DNA from: Capniomyces stellatus
Taxonomy: Eukaryota > Kickxellomycota > Harpellomycetes > Harpellales > Legeriomycetaceae
Length of the DNA: 44,978 nt
Assembly: GCA_001661515.1 (NCBI GenBank)
Contig: LUVW01000052.1
Location: forward strand, 43,976-88,953
Direction: 5' to 3'
Under the pieces are notes generated by a model, which saw only the letters and a program-made list of their open reading frames with translations, did no database searches and had not been told where the DNA came from. The number at the start of each line of letters is the position of its first letter. Position 1 is the first letter of the stretch. This document shows, one piece after another, positions 32,214-41,708 of the stretch. The position numbers were made by a program, and so were the translations under genes.

Positions 32214-33173
32214 GCAGCCACAAACACGTTCAACAACACGTGCAGTGCGATGGACTCGATTAGTCTGATTAATCCGGCTAGTTCGGTCAGCAGCATTGCA
32301 CAAGTTCAATCGCCCGTATCACCATCAAATCTACCATCATTTACCCCTATTAACGTTGAAGGCAATATCCCAATGCTACGATTCAACACTGAAAACTATA
32401 ACATGTCAACCAATATGACATCCAATATGACATCCAATATGACATCCAATATGACACCCAATATGACAGCCAATATGATTGACGAAAAGCACATTAGTGT
32501 CAGCAGTGCAAACCTGGACTCGATTTTCAGCTTTGGAACAGATTTCAGCAACCAGAAATCAGACGTCAAGACTACCAGCCGCCCCGCAGTCAACACCACA
32601 AGTGTTCCCACTCCAGTTGAGATTTTGCCCAGAGCCAGGCAAAACGACACAGACAGCCGCGTGACGTTTAAGGACGACAAGTCACTGGTAGCAAGTCTGG
32701 ACACCAACGAGTTCCGAAAGCGATGCGACAACAACTTTCTGGCGTCACTTCCACCTCAGCTTGCATTGAAGCGCAAGAGAACCAGAAGTGCCAAGCAGCT
32801 GGCGGTTATCGACGAGCTGATCAATTCCAACAAAACAGACTCACCACTTACCAGCCAGGACGTTGCATCAGGCCAAATCGACTTGAACGACCCGAACGAC
32901 CTGAACGACCAGACAGATGCAATCAAGCGCCACAAGAACACCGACGCAGCCCGACGCTCCCGACTCCGCAAGGCTCTTCGTCTTGACACCCTGGAGAAAC
33001 ACGTGGCAGTTTTGGAGCTTGAAAACAAAAGTCTCAAGGAGGCAGCCGAGCAGTTTGAGGCCGAGAGAAGGTCGTTTGTTGAACGAGAGGAAGCACTCAA
33101 GGCGGAGATCCAAAAGATGAACTCGCTGCTGGAGTCGACACTTGGGAAGGGCTACAAGCTGAGCAGCAACTAA
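31683..33173 (+). CDS. GCN4-type bZIP transcription factor
   Basis: 496 residues, one exon. The bZIP domain begins near residue 412. Its basic region has NTDAARRSRLRK (N-x-A-A-x-x-S-R, the Gcn4/CPCA form), followed by a leucine-zipper coiled coil that continues into a long Glu-rich helix. The N-terminal 400 residues are Ser/Thr/Asn/Gln-rich, with a Gln-Pro repeat near residues 80-97 and NMTS repeats near 240-262, typical of a disordered activation region. The expected role is control of amino-acid or stress genes by binding TGACTCA-like sites; the exact target set is inference. The coding strand is G-rich at 5' and C-rich at 3', with a T-rich 3' flank. The first 586 nt of the unit are duplicated in reverse at the left edge of the window. 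Confidence 0.9.
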   Translation: MNQDQVDYVVFTLWKALGKLSQDMQEKRVEQPSMGCMSGVDGLGRLGGVLEALGGVNNSSLFSSLEQTAAQTIQQPQPRSQPQSQPQSQPQMEIPCRRVFSQTPPAAMSFSMSPVGSDFSPLEASLHTPPFNDMDMFSKSDYFGQSMSNHLFSDASLESLVDNVLTVPNQKISTNMSAATNTFNNTCSAMDSISLINPASSVSSIAQVQSPVSPSNLPSFTPINVEGNIPMLRFNTENYNMSTNMTSNMTSNMTSNMTPNMTANMIDEKHISVSSANLDSIFSFGTDFSNQKSDVKTTSRPAVNTTSVPTPVEILPRARQNDTDSRVTFKDDKSLVASLDTNEFRKRCDNNFLASLPPQLALKRKRTRSAKQLAVIDELINSNKTDSPLTSQDVASGQIDLNDPNDLNDQTDAIKRHKNTDAARRSRLRKALRLDTLEKHVAVLELENKSLKEAAEQFEAERRSFVEREEALKAEIQKMNSLLESTLGKGYKLSSN

Positions 33174-34111
33174 CCATACCTTTATTTCTTTTCTCCCTTT
33201 TTTTTATTTTTGCTTATTTGGCAGGAAGAGCTTGGTTGTTTTCTTTAANNNNNNNNNNNNNNTAGTTTACCATTTCTACCATTTCTACCATTTCTACCAT
33301 TTCTACTATTTCTACTATTACAATTCGTTTTTTTACCTACTATATATTTTTTTGATTTGTTTGGAGATTGATTGAAATAAATATATGCTTATTATATTAA
33401 ACGGATGTTGTATTTGGTATTTGGTGTTTATGTGTAGTTGGTATTTACGTGTAGTTGGTCAAGTAGAGCAGCGCACAAGTACATCATTGTACAATATAGG
33501 ATGTACCCAAAATGAAGTTTGTTCCCAATAGTTGGGTTCTCTAGCTGACTCTCACAATAACTGGTTCGTCTGAAAAATAGAGAACAGTCGTTTGTTTGGC
33601 TGCTACTTTATTCGATTTGTAGTACAGTAATGTCAGTTTTATTCGGCGTTCAATTAGCGAGTAGAAAGTGAGTAGAAACGGATTGAACATCACCGCAATT
33701 CAGCAGCTAAATTGGTCCCAAAAAAACACATTGGATTCAAAAGAAAACGAGAGAAATAAATTCAACAAAAATGGCACCACTTGCAAATGAGCAGATATTA
33801 ATAACCAGACCAGCATTCATTCGCTGAAAACATGGTGATCCAGATTGGAAAAGCAGGTTATGTTTGAAAAGCCGAGTGCTGTTAGCATTGTGTTGTATTG
33901 GCAGAAGCAGGGAGAATCAAAGTGGATATGGAAGAAATGATTTGTTGGAATTGAGAGTTGGTTGAAATAAAAGTAGTAATGGAATAAATAGAAACTGAGA
34001 ATACCCAGAATAATTTAATTTAGCAAAACTGAGAAAATGAAAACCAAGTGTTAAAACGTAATGGAATCAACAGGAAAACAACCTTGGCCAAAATAGATTT
34101 AAATTAAACCT

Positions 34112-34258
34112 GAAATGGTAATAGTAATAGTAATAGTAATGTAAATGGTAAATGGTAAATGGTAAATGGTAAATGGTAAATGGTAAATGGTAAATGGTAA
34201 TAGTAATGTAAATGGTAAATGGTAAATGGTAAATGGTAAATGGTAAATGGTAAATGGA
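34112..34258 (+). repeat. TAAATGG heptamer microsatellite
   Basis: Two arrays of the 7-nt unit TAAATGG are separated by a short AATAGTAATG stretch. There are no spacers, so this is not a CRISPR array. Confidence 0.9.
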
Positions 34259-34754
34259 AACCAGAATACAAATCCAAGTCTGATTACAAATGTGCATAAC
34301 AGACGTGAATAAACGAAACAACGAGATAACATAACAACGTATTAAATGGCACAGAAATGCAGACAAAAGCAGAGCTAAAAATATTGGATTGTAGAAATAT
34401 TGATTCGTAGAAACGTTGAAATAAAGTATAGTGTAAAAGTATAAAAATGTATAAATTTAGAAATTCAGGATGTAGAATGTGGAAATGCAAGTATAGGCTT
34501 AAAAAGCAGTACTGAATTGGCAAATTGGTTATAGTGACATTGTGTCGATTTGATGTGATTGCAAATTAATAAATCAAATAGGTTTAAACAGCAATTCATC
34601 AGCTTTTGTTGATTGTACAGCGTAAAACGTAAAGCGCAAAATATCAACATCAGTACCATTTCAAACACAAAGTTGCAAAAAAGAAAAAAAAAAACAAGAA
34701 GGCAGGCAGAGATGAAGAGATTTTCCAAATTGAAAACAGTTTTCAACAAAAGAA

Positions 34755-34868
34755 AAGAGGAATAGTAGAGGAATAGCAGAGGAATAGTAGAGGAATAGTA
34801 GAGGAATAGTAGAGGAATAGTAGAGGAATAGTAGAGGAATAGAAAAGGAATAGAAAAGGAATAGAAAA
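34755..34868 (+). repeat. GAGGAATAGTA 11-mer tandem repeat
   Basis: About ten near-perfect 11-nt units, the last ones drifting to AAAGGAATAG. Confidence 0.9.
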
Positions 34869-36392
34869 CATCAGGTATTACAAAGAATGAGCAAGAGAGG
34901 GGTAGACAATTACGTTATAAATTGTCGGCGTAATTGACAATGGCGATTTGTATTGGCACAAAGCAAAAAACCGCAGGAGTTTACAGAACAAAGCAGAGCG
35001 AAACAGAACAAAGCAGAAAAATATTTTGCTCTGAAAAAGGCAAGAGCCGACAATTAATTTGGCGATGGTTTTTGTTTTGCCATCATTTTCACGCTTGTTT
35101 TGTTTTTATTGCTTGATTTGTTTTATACCATTTGTAATTTAGGTTGATAAAGCAATCTATTTATTCCATACTAATATTTATTTCATACTTTAATAGTTAT
35201 TTATTTACTTCACATTATAATATTTATTCATTTCATACTCTATAATTTATTTCATACTCTATAATTTATTCCATACTAATATTTATTTCATACTTTATAA
35301 TTTATTTATTTCATACAACATAAACTATTTTGGTGCATCTTTTACATTAGATTGTAATTTATAAACTGCTTTGTTTGCTTGCAAATATTGCAATTAGCAA
35401 AAGCAGGAATAGGGTAGAATAGAATAGAAAGTATAGAATAAAGACAAAAACAAAAACAGAAAGGCATTATTTTCATCTGATTTTTCGACAATATTTTTTT
35501 CATCAATTGTTTTTTTACATAGTATTTTTGGGATTATTGCCGTGTCATTGTCATTATATTATCGTTTTATCTCTTTATCGTTTTATTTCTGCAAGCAAAG
35601 TTTGACTTGCATTTTGTTTCGGTTTGCGAAAAAACAAAAGAAAAAAAAGAAAGAAAAAAAAAGAAAAAGCGGGCTGAATAAAATCAAAATCCTTTAATAA
35701 AAGTTATCGGAATTGACCCAACAGATTCTTTGGTTTTTAGCTTTCGACTTTTGTTTCTAATCTTTAATTTATTCTTATTTTATTTTATTTTTTTCGCTTT
35801 TGTTTAGTCGGTTTAGGATTAGTAGAAATAGCGAAGGGAATAAATAACAGCAATACAATTATAGCTACAGAAACAATTCATTAATAGCAACATCAAAAGC
35901 AACAGCAGAGAATAATAGTCATAGTATACAATTCAATTTTTATTTCAATTTCAATTTCAATTATATTTATATTTTATTTTTGTTTTATTTTTTTCGCTGC
36001 TGTTTTATGCTTAGCCAATACATTTCTCCAACGTCCTTCCGTCATTTTCAACACCAAAATATTTTCACCCAAACCCGCCAAATAAAAACCCTGGCCAACA
36101 GTTTTTCAGTTTTACAGTTTTTTATACGTACTTTCTGTTGTCAAAGTTGCCGAGTGAAAGCAGAGGAAAGAACAGAATAGCAAAGTTCAACTGAACAGAA
36201 CAAAATTCAGCTGAATTGGGGTTGGCGAAAAAAAAGAAAGGGGATAGGAAAAAAAAAAGGCAAAATCGATTATATATATTTTTGCAGTAGGGAATTAGTA
36301 ATAGTAAAAGTACCAACAGAACAGTGCCAAAAAAAAGGCGACGTGTAATACTGGCGAATAAAACCGTAGCTGGCAATAAACAATTATTAGCC

Positions 36393-38357
36393 ATGCAAAG
36401 CTGGAGACATACCTACAATAGCAACCTGCGACTGGACAATCCAGACGTCAACAGCAATGGGGTGGGAAACAGAGTAAACAGCGCCAGCAGTATCAATAGT
36501 ATCAACAGTATCAACAATATCAACAGTGTTAGTAGTATCAATAGTATCAACAGTATCAACAATATCAACAGTGTTGGTAGTATCAATAGTATCGGTATAG
36601 CCAATATGTACAACAGCTCGAGGAGGTACAAGAGAGCCAACTCGCAATGGGGCTACAATGAGGGGTTGGGGGAGGTAGATGGGCACAGCTATGAGCTGGG
36701 CAAGCGTTCGTACAGCCAAAGCGAGATTCATTCCAATAAGAGATTCAAGGAGTATGGAGTGGAGGGGGGAAAAGAGTATAGAGTGGAGGGAGGAAAAGAG
36801 GTGCAGACACAGAAATATAACAGACCGCCTGCAAGTCCCAGGGCAAAACTGGGCAAAAAAATGTCGCTGATCTCGGGGATTTCCCGGGAGTTTATGGAGG
36901 ACGAGAAACACCGGGAAAGAGACAGTGAGGACAAAACAGGCAGGGGAAAGTACCTGGGCTACAAGCGGTACGTGGTGAACGAGGGGTCGTTTTTCAATGA
37001 CTACTCGGACAACACGTGTGTGGAGGAGCAATTTGGCGGGTGTGAGAACGAAGAGGACTACAAGGTGCCATATCTGAGACACAGCAGACTGGGCCGGTTT
37101 GGCGAGCCGGATCTGGGGTCTCAGACAACACTAGGCTCGTCACCAACGTTCCGGTTTCCCTTTTCGCAGCCACTGACGCCGAGCAAGAACTACGGCAGCA
37201 ACGTAAAAAGTGGAGATGGAGAGGATGGTGGAAATGAAGATGGTGGAAATGAAGAGGATGAGGATGGTGAAAATGGGGATGATGAGGATGGTGGAAATGA
37301 CAGCAAGGAGCTGGAACAGTTTGTGTTTGACATGATGGCGGCTGAACAGAGCCACGCCAGGGCCTGTATGTACCTAGAAAACCATCCGCAGCTGAACAGC
37401 CGGATGAGGCCGATTCTGATTGACTGGCTGATGGAGGTTTCGGCAGATTATATGCTGCGCAGACACACTCTGCACCTGGCGGTTTACCTGCTGGATCAGC
37501 TGATGACACGCACCAAGAACATCCCCACAACGCTCCTGCAGTGTTACGGGACAGCGGCGTTGTTCCTGGCAATCAAGATGGAGGAGAACAACGTGCCCAA
37601 GCTGACCGAAATGACTGCGATTTCCCAGGGCGCATTTACAAGCGTGCAGCTCAAGGCAGCCGAGCTTGAGATTCTGCAGGCTGTCAACTGGAGTCTGTGC
37701 GTGCCCACAATCCCGGTGTTTCTGGCTGTTTTCATGCAGCAGTCCTCGCGGCTCTGGCCCGAGTTTTTCGGCTGCGATCTTGCGCCAACCCCATTTGACA
37801 TCTCCAACATTTCTCGGGAAACTCTGGTAGACTCTGGTCTCCACTCCCCCAGAAATCCCGGTCCAAATCCCCTGCCAAAAAAACGTTCGTGCCTGGCCTC
37901 AATTGGCTTTGTTGGCCCGCGTGAAAAAACGCCGTACGAGACGCTCAAGTACGCAAAGTCTTTTTCCACTGCTGCCTTTGAACTCGCCTGCGACTACGCA
38001 GACCTTGTTGTCCACAGCTACGACTCTCTGCACTTTCCCGCATCCAAGCTGGCTGCTACTTGCTACTGGCTTGCCGTCCGCAACATCCGGTTCTCGGGCT
38101 GCGACTCTGCGGGTCTGGAGCGAACCACCGGGTATTCTCTGGAGAAGCTCTGGGACTGCATCGGCTTTGTCGAGGGTTTGCGGGAAAATGTTGTTTCCAA
38201 ACCCGACCTTCATAGCCAGTGCTGCTCCTTTGAATCTCGATACGGCTCCAATATCTCGGCTGCCAATTCTGAAGATCTGTGGTCTTACCAGCCACACCAT
38301 CGCCATCTGCTGCCTCAAATCCAGACTTGGAGCTCTGAACGACGCAAACGCCAATAA
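36393..38357 (+). CDS. Cyclin (E/A-like features)
   Basis: From the first ATG the product is 654 residues. The same frame is open upstream to 36291, without an ATG, through VPKKRRRV, so an upstream exon is possible (a CAGTAG acceptor precedes it). The N-terminal 300 residues are disordered, with Ser-Ile-Asn repeats (about 30-70) and a later acidic Gly/Asp/Glu run. The cyclin box has MRPILIDWLMEVSADY, then LLQCYGTAALFLAIKMEE, PKLTEMTAISQGAF and LEILQAVNWSLCVPTI. The second fold has FPASKLAATCYW and GYSLEKLWDCI. The LLQ-x-x-G, PKL, GAF and GY-x-x-x-x-x-x-C positions resemble cyclin E more than fungal B-type cyclins. It would activate a CDK. The coding strand runs from G-rich to C-rich, with a pyrimidine-rich 3' flank. 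Confidence 0.88.
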   Translation: MQSWRHTYNSNLRLDNPDVNSNGVGNRVNSASSINSINSINNINSVSSINSINSINNINSVGSINSIGIANMYNSSRRYKRANSQWGYNEGLGEVDGHSYELGKRSYSQSEIHSNKRFKEYGVEGGKEYRVEGGKEVQTQKYNRPPASPRAKLGKKMSLISGISREFMEDEKHRERDSEDKTGRGKYLGYKRYVVNEGSFFNDYSDNTCVEEQFGGCENEEDYKVPYLRHSRLGRFGEPDLGSQTTLGSSPTFRFPFSQPLTPSKNYGSNVKSGDGEDGGNEDGGNEEDEDGENGDDEDGGNDSKELEQFVFDMMAAEQSHARACMYLENHPQLNSRMRPILIDWLMEVSADYMLRRHTLHLAVYLLDQLMTRTKNIPTTLLQCYGTAALFLAIKMEENNVPKLTEMTAISQGAFTSVQLKAAELEILQAVNWSLCVPTIPVFLAVFMQQSSRLWPEFFGCDLAPTPFDISNISRETLVDSGLHSPRNPGPNPLPKKRSCLASIGFVGPREKTPYETLKYAKSFSTAAFELACDYADLVVHSYDSLHFPASKLAATCYWLAVRNIRFSGCDSAGLERTTGYSLEKLWDCIGFVEGLRENVVSKPDLHSQCCSFESRYGSNISAANSEDLWSYQPHHRHLLPQIQTWSSERRKRQ

Positions 38358-38634
38358 CGCCTTTTTTTCCTTTCCTTTTCCTCTCATCCTTTCCGCTGCT
38401 TTTGCTTTGTATCATTCCAACCTAGTTTTATTGTTACTTTTGACCTTTAGATTTTTTTCTTTCTACTTTTTCTTTTCTACTTTTTCTTTCTGCCTTTTCT
38501 TTTCTATCGCCCTTTTGTGGCTCTTTGGCACATTCTTGTATATTACTCCAAATAAAAACAAAATATAAAACCATCACACCCGCCTTCTCTTCCTACCTCT
38601 TATTTCCCTTCTACCTTTTGTTATTCCTCTCCCT

Positions 38635-38946
38635 TCAAACCTGAAATCCTTCTTTCACCTGCCCAGCCTTGAGATCCACCCACATGTTAGCACCACGTGC
38701 CTTGTTACAAGGACACCTCATTTCTCTCAAATTGCTCAAACCTGCTTCAAAGGTGGCCAAGATCTCGTTCAGTGCTAATCTGTTGTCATGCGTCTAGCTC
38801 CAACGTGTTGCTACAGCCTAGTAGCACTGCAATGTTAAACGGTCCAGGTGGTGAGACTGCCAGGTACATCCTTTTTTTCTTAAAGATTCCTACCGAACAG
38901 TCAAAAGCTGTTGTTGACCGAGATTTCTTTTTCTTTCTTTTACCAT
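38635..38946 (-). CDS. Candidate small spliced gene, ATG-only first exon (unknown)
   Basis: On the minus strand an ATG at 38946-38944 is followed at once by GTAAAAG. A TAG ending at 38794 then opens a frame from 38793 to the stop at 38635. The spliced product would be 53 residues, starting MTHDNRLALNEILATFEAGL and containing MRCPCNK and NMWVDL. The exon-2 frame has no stop, a mixed helical composition and a codon pattern that looks coding, unlike its surroundings. The same ATG-then-intron layout occurs in eIF3i in this window. An overlapping frame from 38869 (MYLAVSPPGPF) also looks weakly coding, so a frameshifted relic is an alternative. I recognise no family. Confidence 0.3.
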
Positions 38947-40914
38947 CTTGTCTTTTGTTTTTCTTTTTCTTTTCTTTTACTGTTTAAAGTATAGGTGGGC
39001 TAAAACGAACAATAAACTCACCCACAACACTGTTTTATTTCATTTTATTTTAGAGTCCTGTTCTGCTTCTGCTTCTGTTTTATTCTGTTCAATTTTTTTT
39101 TCCTTTTTGCTCTAAAACGTAAATTGTTTGAATTGAAACTTTTCTCGACAATTTATTTGCTTAATTTTCTTGCTTTTTCACTTTTCACTTTTCACTTTTT
39201 ACTTTTCACTTTTTCTTGCTTTTACTTTGTTTGATTTTACTAACAAACAAAATCGCTTCATTTTTGGCTTGTATTTTCTGGCTAAAGAAAAAAAAGCTTA
39301 TTATATAAAACTCAGTTGCTCTTTTGGCCAATGTTAGTGGCCGATTTTAACGCTTCCATTTACCAAACAACAACCCATCTAAAATGTTTCCATGTGTTTT
39401 TTTTTTTTGCACAATTCATGCCTTCCTCGTCACTAATCCCGTCCTTGTGATTTACTTAAATTTATCACTTTTTCTATTTGTGCGTCTAAACTTGTCAATG
39501 TATTGTTATTTACATACATATATTTGTCTAAAATTACTAGTATCACCAGCTCTTTCAACTCTATCAAAGTGATCAGATTGTATTGATATGTTGTAATTTT
39601 ACATGAATATACTAAGGATCAAGTTCGATTTACACGTATATGATGTATTTGTGTAATACATTGGTTCTAAGCAGTCAGGTTTCTGTACAGTTACATTTTT
39701 GCAGTTTTGGTCCGTTTTCCAAAATCAATTTATTCCGTGAACTTTTGGTTAGTATAAATCGCTTTCTCATGCTAATTTCGTCAGCTTCTTGGTAGAACTG
39801 TACCTAATTTTTCTATATTAGGATTTGGTCTCAGTACCTAGAGTATTTTTCTTTACTAGTAAGTGTACTTGGTAGGTTGCTTATATTTTAATCCCAATAT
39901 GGATTCGGTGTAGTAATAATAGTTGTATCTGTAGTAGTAGCTGTAGTATTAATAGTAGTAGTAGTAGTAGTTGTAGTATTAATAGTAATAGCAGCCGTAG
40001 TAGTATTGTTGTGATGAAAATTTGCTAATCTCAGACAACACAAGTAAGTGTATAGTTATAATGTTTATTAAGAGTAGACATTTGACATTTTTAGAAAAGA
40101 CCCTAATCACACTGTGCTCATACAGCGCGCTATAGCTGTATATAAACTGAGACACTATTCATTAGTAAAAACACTTTATCAAAAAGGTTCCCTAATGGCT
40201 TAAAGTATTAAGATAATATATAATATGTAATAAATGTAGTTAGAATGAAAAGATTATCTATTGAAATCAAGCACCCTATTGATCACAAAGGCTCTTTGTA
40301 GCAAAAGAGCTATTGTATTCAGCTATTTCCCCATCGGCACGGCCTATCAATGCGCAAGAATAGATGTCTGTAATAATAAGATGTTAGTAGTAGTGTGTAT
40401 AATAAAATATAGTAAAAGAAAACATGGTACTCGTAGCTTTTCGGATAAAAAACCCTGTGATAGGAAAACCGTTAAAGCATATACCATTCCCTGTAGTTAG
40501 AATTAATCCACGACATATCAAGATACTCCAAGGAAAAAAAGATCCAGCTTCAGAAAAGTAGTTATCGTAATATGCTTTCCTGATCTATTCCTTATAAAGC
40601 CCAAACAGGCTAGATATTTAGAAAAATAGAAAAAACAGCTAAACTAGGCTGCTATAGTGGACATGGAAGTGTGGAAAAATAGAGTGGTTTGTAACAACCA
40701 GGTGCTGCTACTAGTACTACAACCAATCAACAAATTCACTAGTTTGCAAGCGATATCAACCATAGTTTTGGTACAAGAAAGTTGCTGTTTTAGACTTGGT
40801 TGCCTACATTCTCAAAAGTTGGCGCCATGGGTTAGAATTAGTGATTATTTATACAATTTTTCTTTCAAAAAAGAACGAGAAAAAGAAAAAAGAGGATCTA
40901 AAATATTAAAAACA
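38947..40914. other. Gene-poor region
   Basis: T/C-rich to about 39260, then plain AT-rich DNA. Open frames at 39384-39572 and 40261-40500 have no recognisable feature. Confidence 0.5.
39911..40010 (+). repeat. TAG/TAA trinucleotide microsatellite
   Basis: An imperfect run of GTA/ATA triplets in intergenic DNA. Confidence 0.85.
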
Positions 40915-41708
40915 ATGACCAAAAATATTTTAACCTTGTCCCAGGTCGTTGCGACTATGGCAGCAATGTTGGTGTTGGGAATGTGAAGTTGGGATATGAA
41001 TTAAGTAAGCAAATAACTTGAAGAAGAGCTGGAACTCTGAACAACTTTTCAGCAGTTGGGAGAATTTATATACCAAGGGCTTTTTTGAGATGCGAAGATT
41101 GTGGCACCGTGTTTATGACCAATAGGCTCGTTTTAGCACCAGAATATTGTCTAGAGAGTGGCAGTGGCAAGACTCACGATAGACGTGTGCATTTTTTGCA
41201 TTTCGGAAAACTGAACCCAAGTTGTCTTAGCTCAGGCCCACATTACACGATTAGGGTTAAAATACATGAAGACTATGTAAAGAAGCATGCATGAGCTTTG
41301 CATGACACAGCCTTAGTTGAGCTAGAGTTCGTAAATTCTCAAACAACTTTTGCTGCAAAAATATACAGCAGGTCGACAACACCGAGTTTAAGTGTAATGG
41401 ATGCTGTGTGAGGTGTTGCTAATGTAAATTCGAGCAAAGGTTTGTCAGAGTCAATGAAAGCTGATATAACCGTTTCTAAATCAGTAGCATGTGGCAACAA
41501 CCCTGTAATGTAGAAAAACACAAGAAACGACGAAACAATTTGTACCTACACATCTATTCAACCTGCAGCATATGCCGGTGATGCAGGCAGATATTTATTT
41601 AAAAGCGGTGCTCCAGAATATTTATTCGTAAGTATCATTAGCTATGGCGGCAGTAGCAAGATAGGTTATTTAGGAAAGACTTGCGGATTGGCCAGAATCA
41701 CAGATTAA
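40915..41708 (+). pseudogene. Decayed trypsin-like (S1) serine protease
   Basis: An ATG at 40915 opens a signal-peptide-like stretch (MTKNILTLSQVVATMAAMLV) that stops at 40984. In another frame, one continuous S1 protease reading runs from about 41022 to 41708: GRIYIP, then CEDCGT...LVLAPEYCLE, HEDY, HDTALVELEF, GVANVNSS, ETIC, AGDAG, ISYGGSS and a terminal TAA. It is interrupted by TGA at 41292, TGA at 41409 and TAG at 41511, with a further TGA at 41019. The first catalytic position reads Tyr (41145-41147) instead of His, and the nucleophile reads Ala (41583-41585) instead of Ser. The Asp is kept (41304-41306). The TGA at 41409 falls where the GWG Trp is expected. This is an inactive relic of a secreted protease. 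Confidence 0.72.

Larger units (their letters stand above)
33174..36392. other. Long intergenic region with microsatellites and an N gap
   Basis: It holds a 14-N gap at 33249-33262, then ACCATTTCT-type repeats to about 33310, and the tandem arrays listed separately. ATTTATTTCATAC-type repeats lie at 35160-35320. No gene is supportable except a possible upstream exon or start of the cyclin near its right end: the frame is open back to 36291 and includes an NLS-like PKKRRRV at 36327-36347. Confidence 0.55.

Noticed and set aside
33249..33262. N run
   Set aside because: An assembly gap, like the one at 10385-10398; not a biological feature.
34112..34868. Tandem arrays considered as CRISPR or centromere-like repeats
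   Set aside because: Units of 7 and 11 nt with no spacers; plain microsatellites.
38697..38987. Plus-strand frame of 96 codons after the cyclin
   Set aside because: No ATG, ends in a Phe-rich poly-T translation; the opposite strand is more protein-like.
41339..41521. Minus-strand frame of 60 codons
   Set aside because: Antisense of the S1 protease relic, whose plus-strand reading shows ordered protease motifs.
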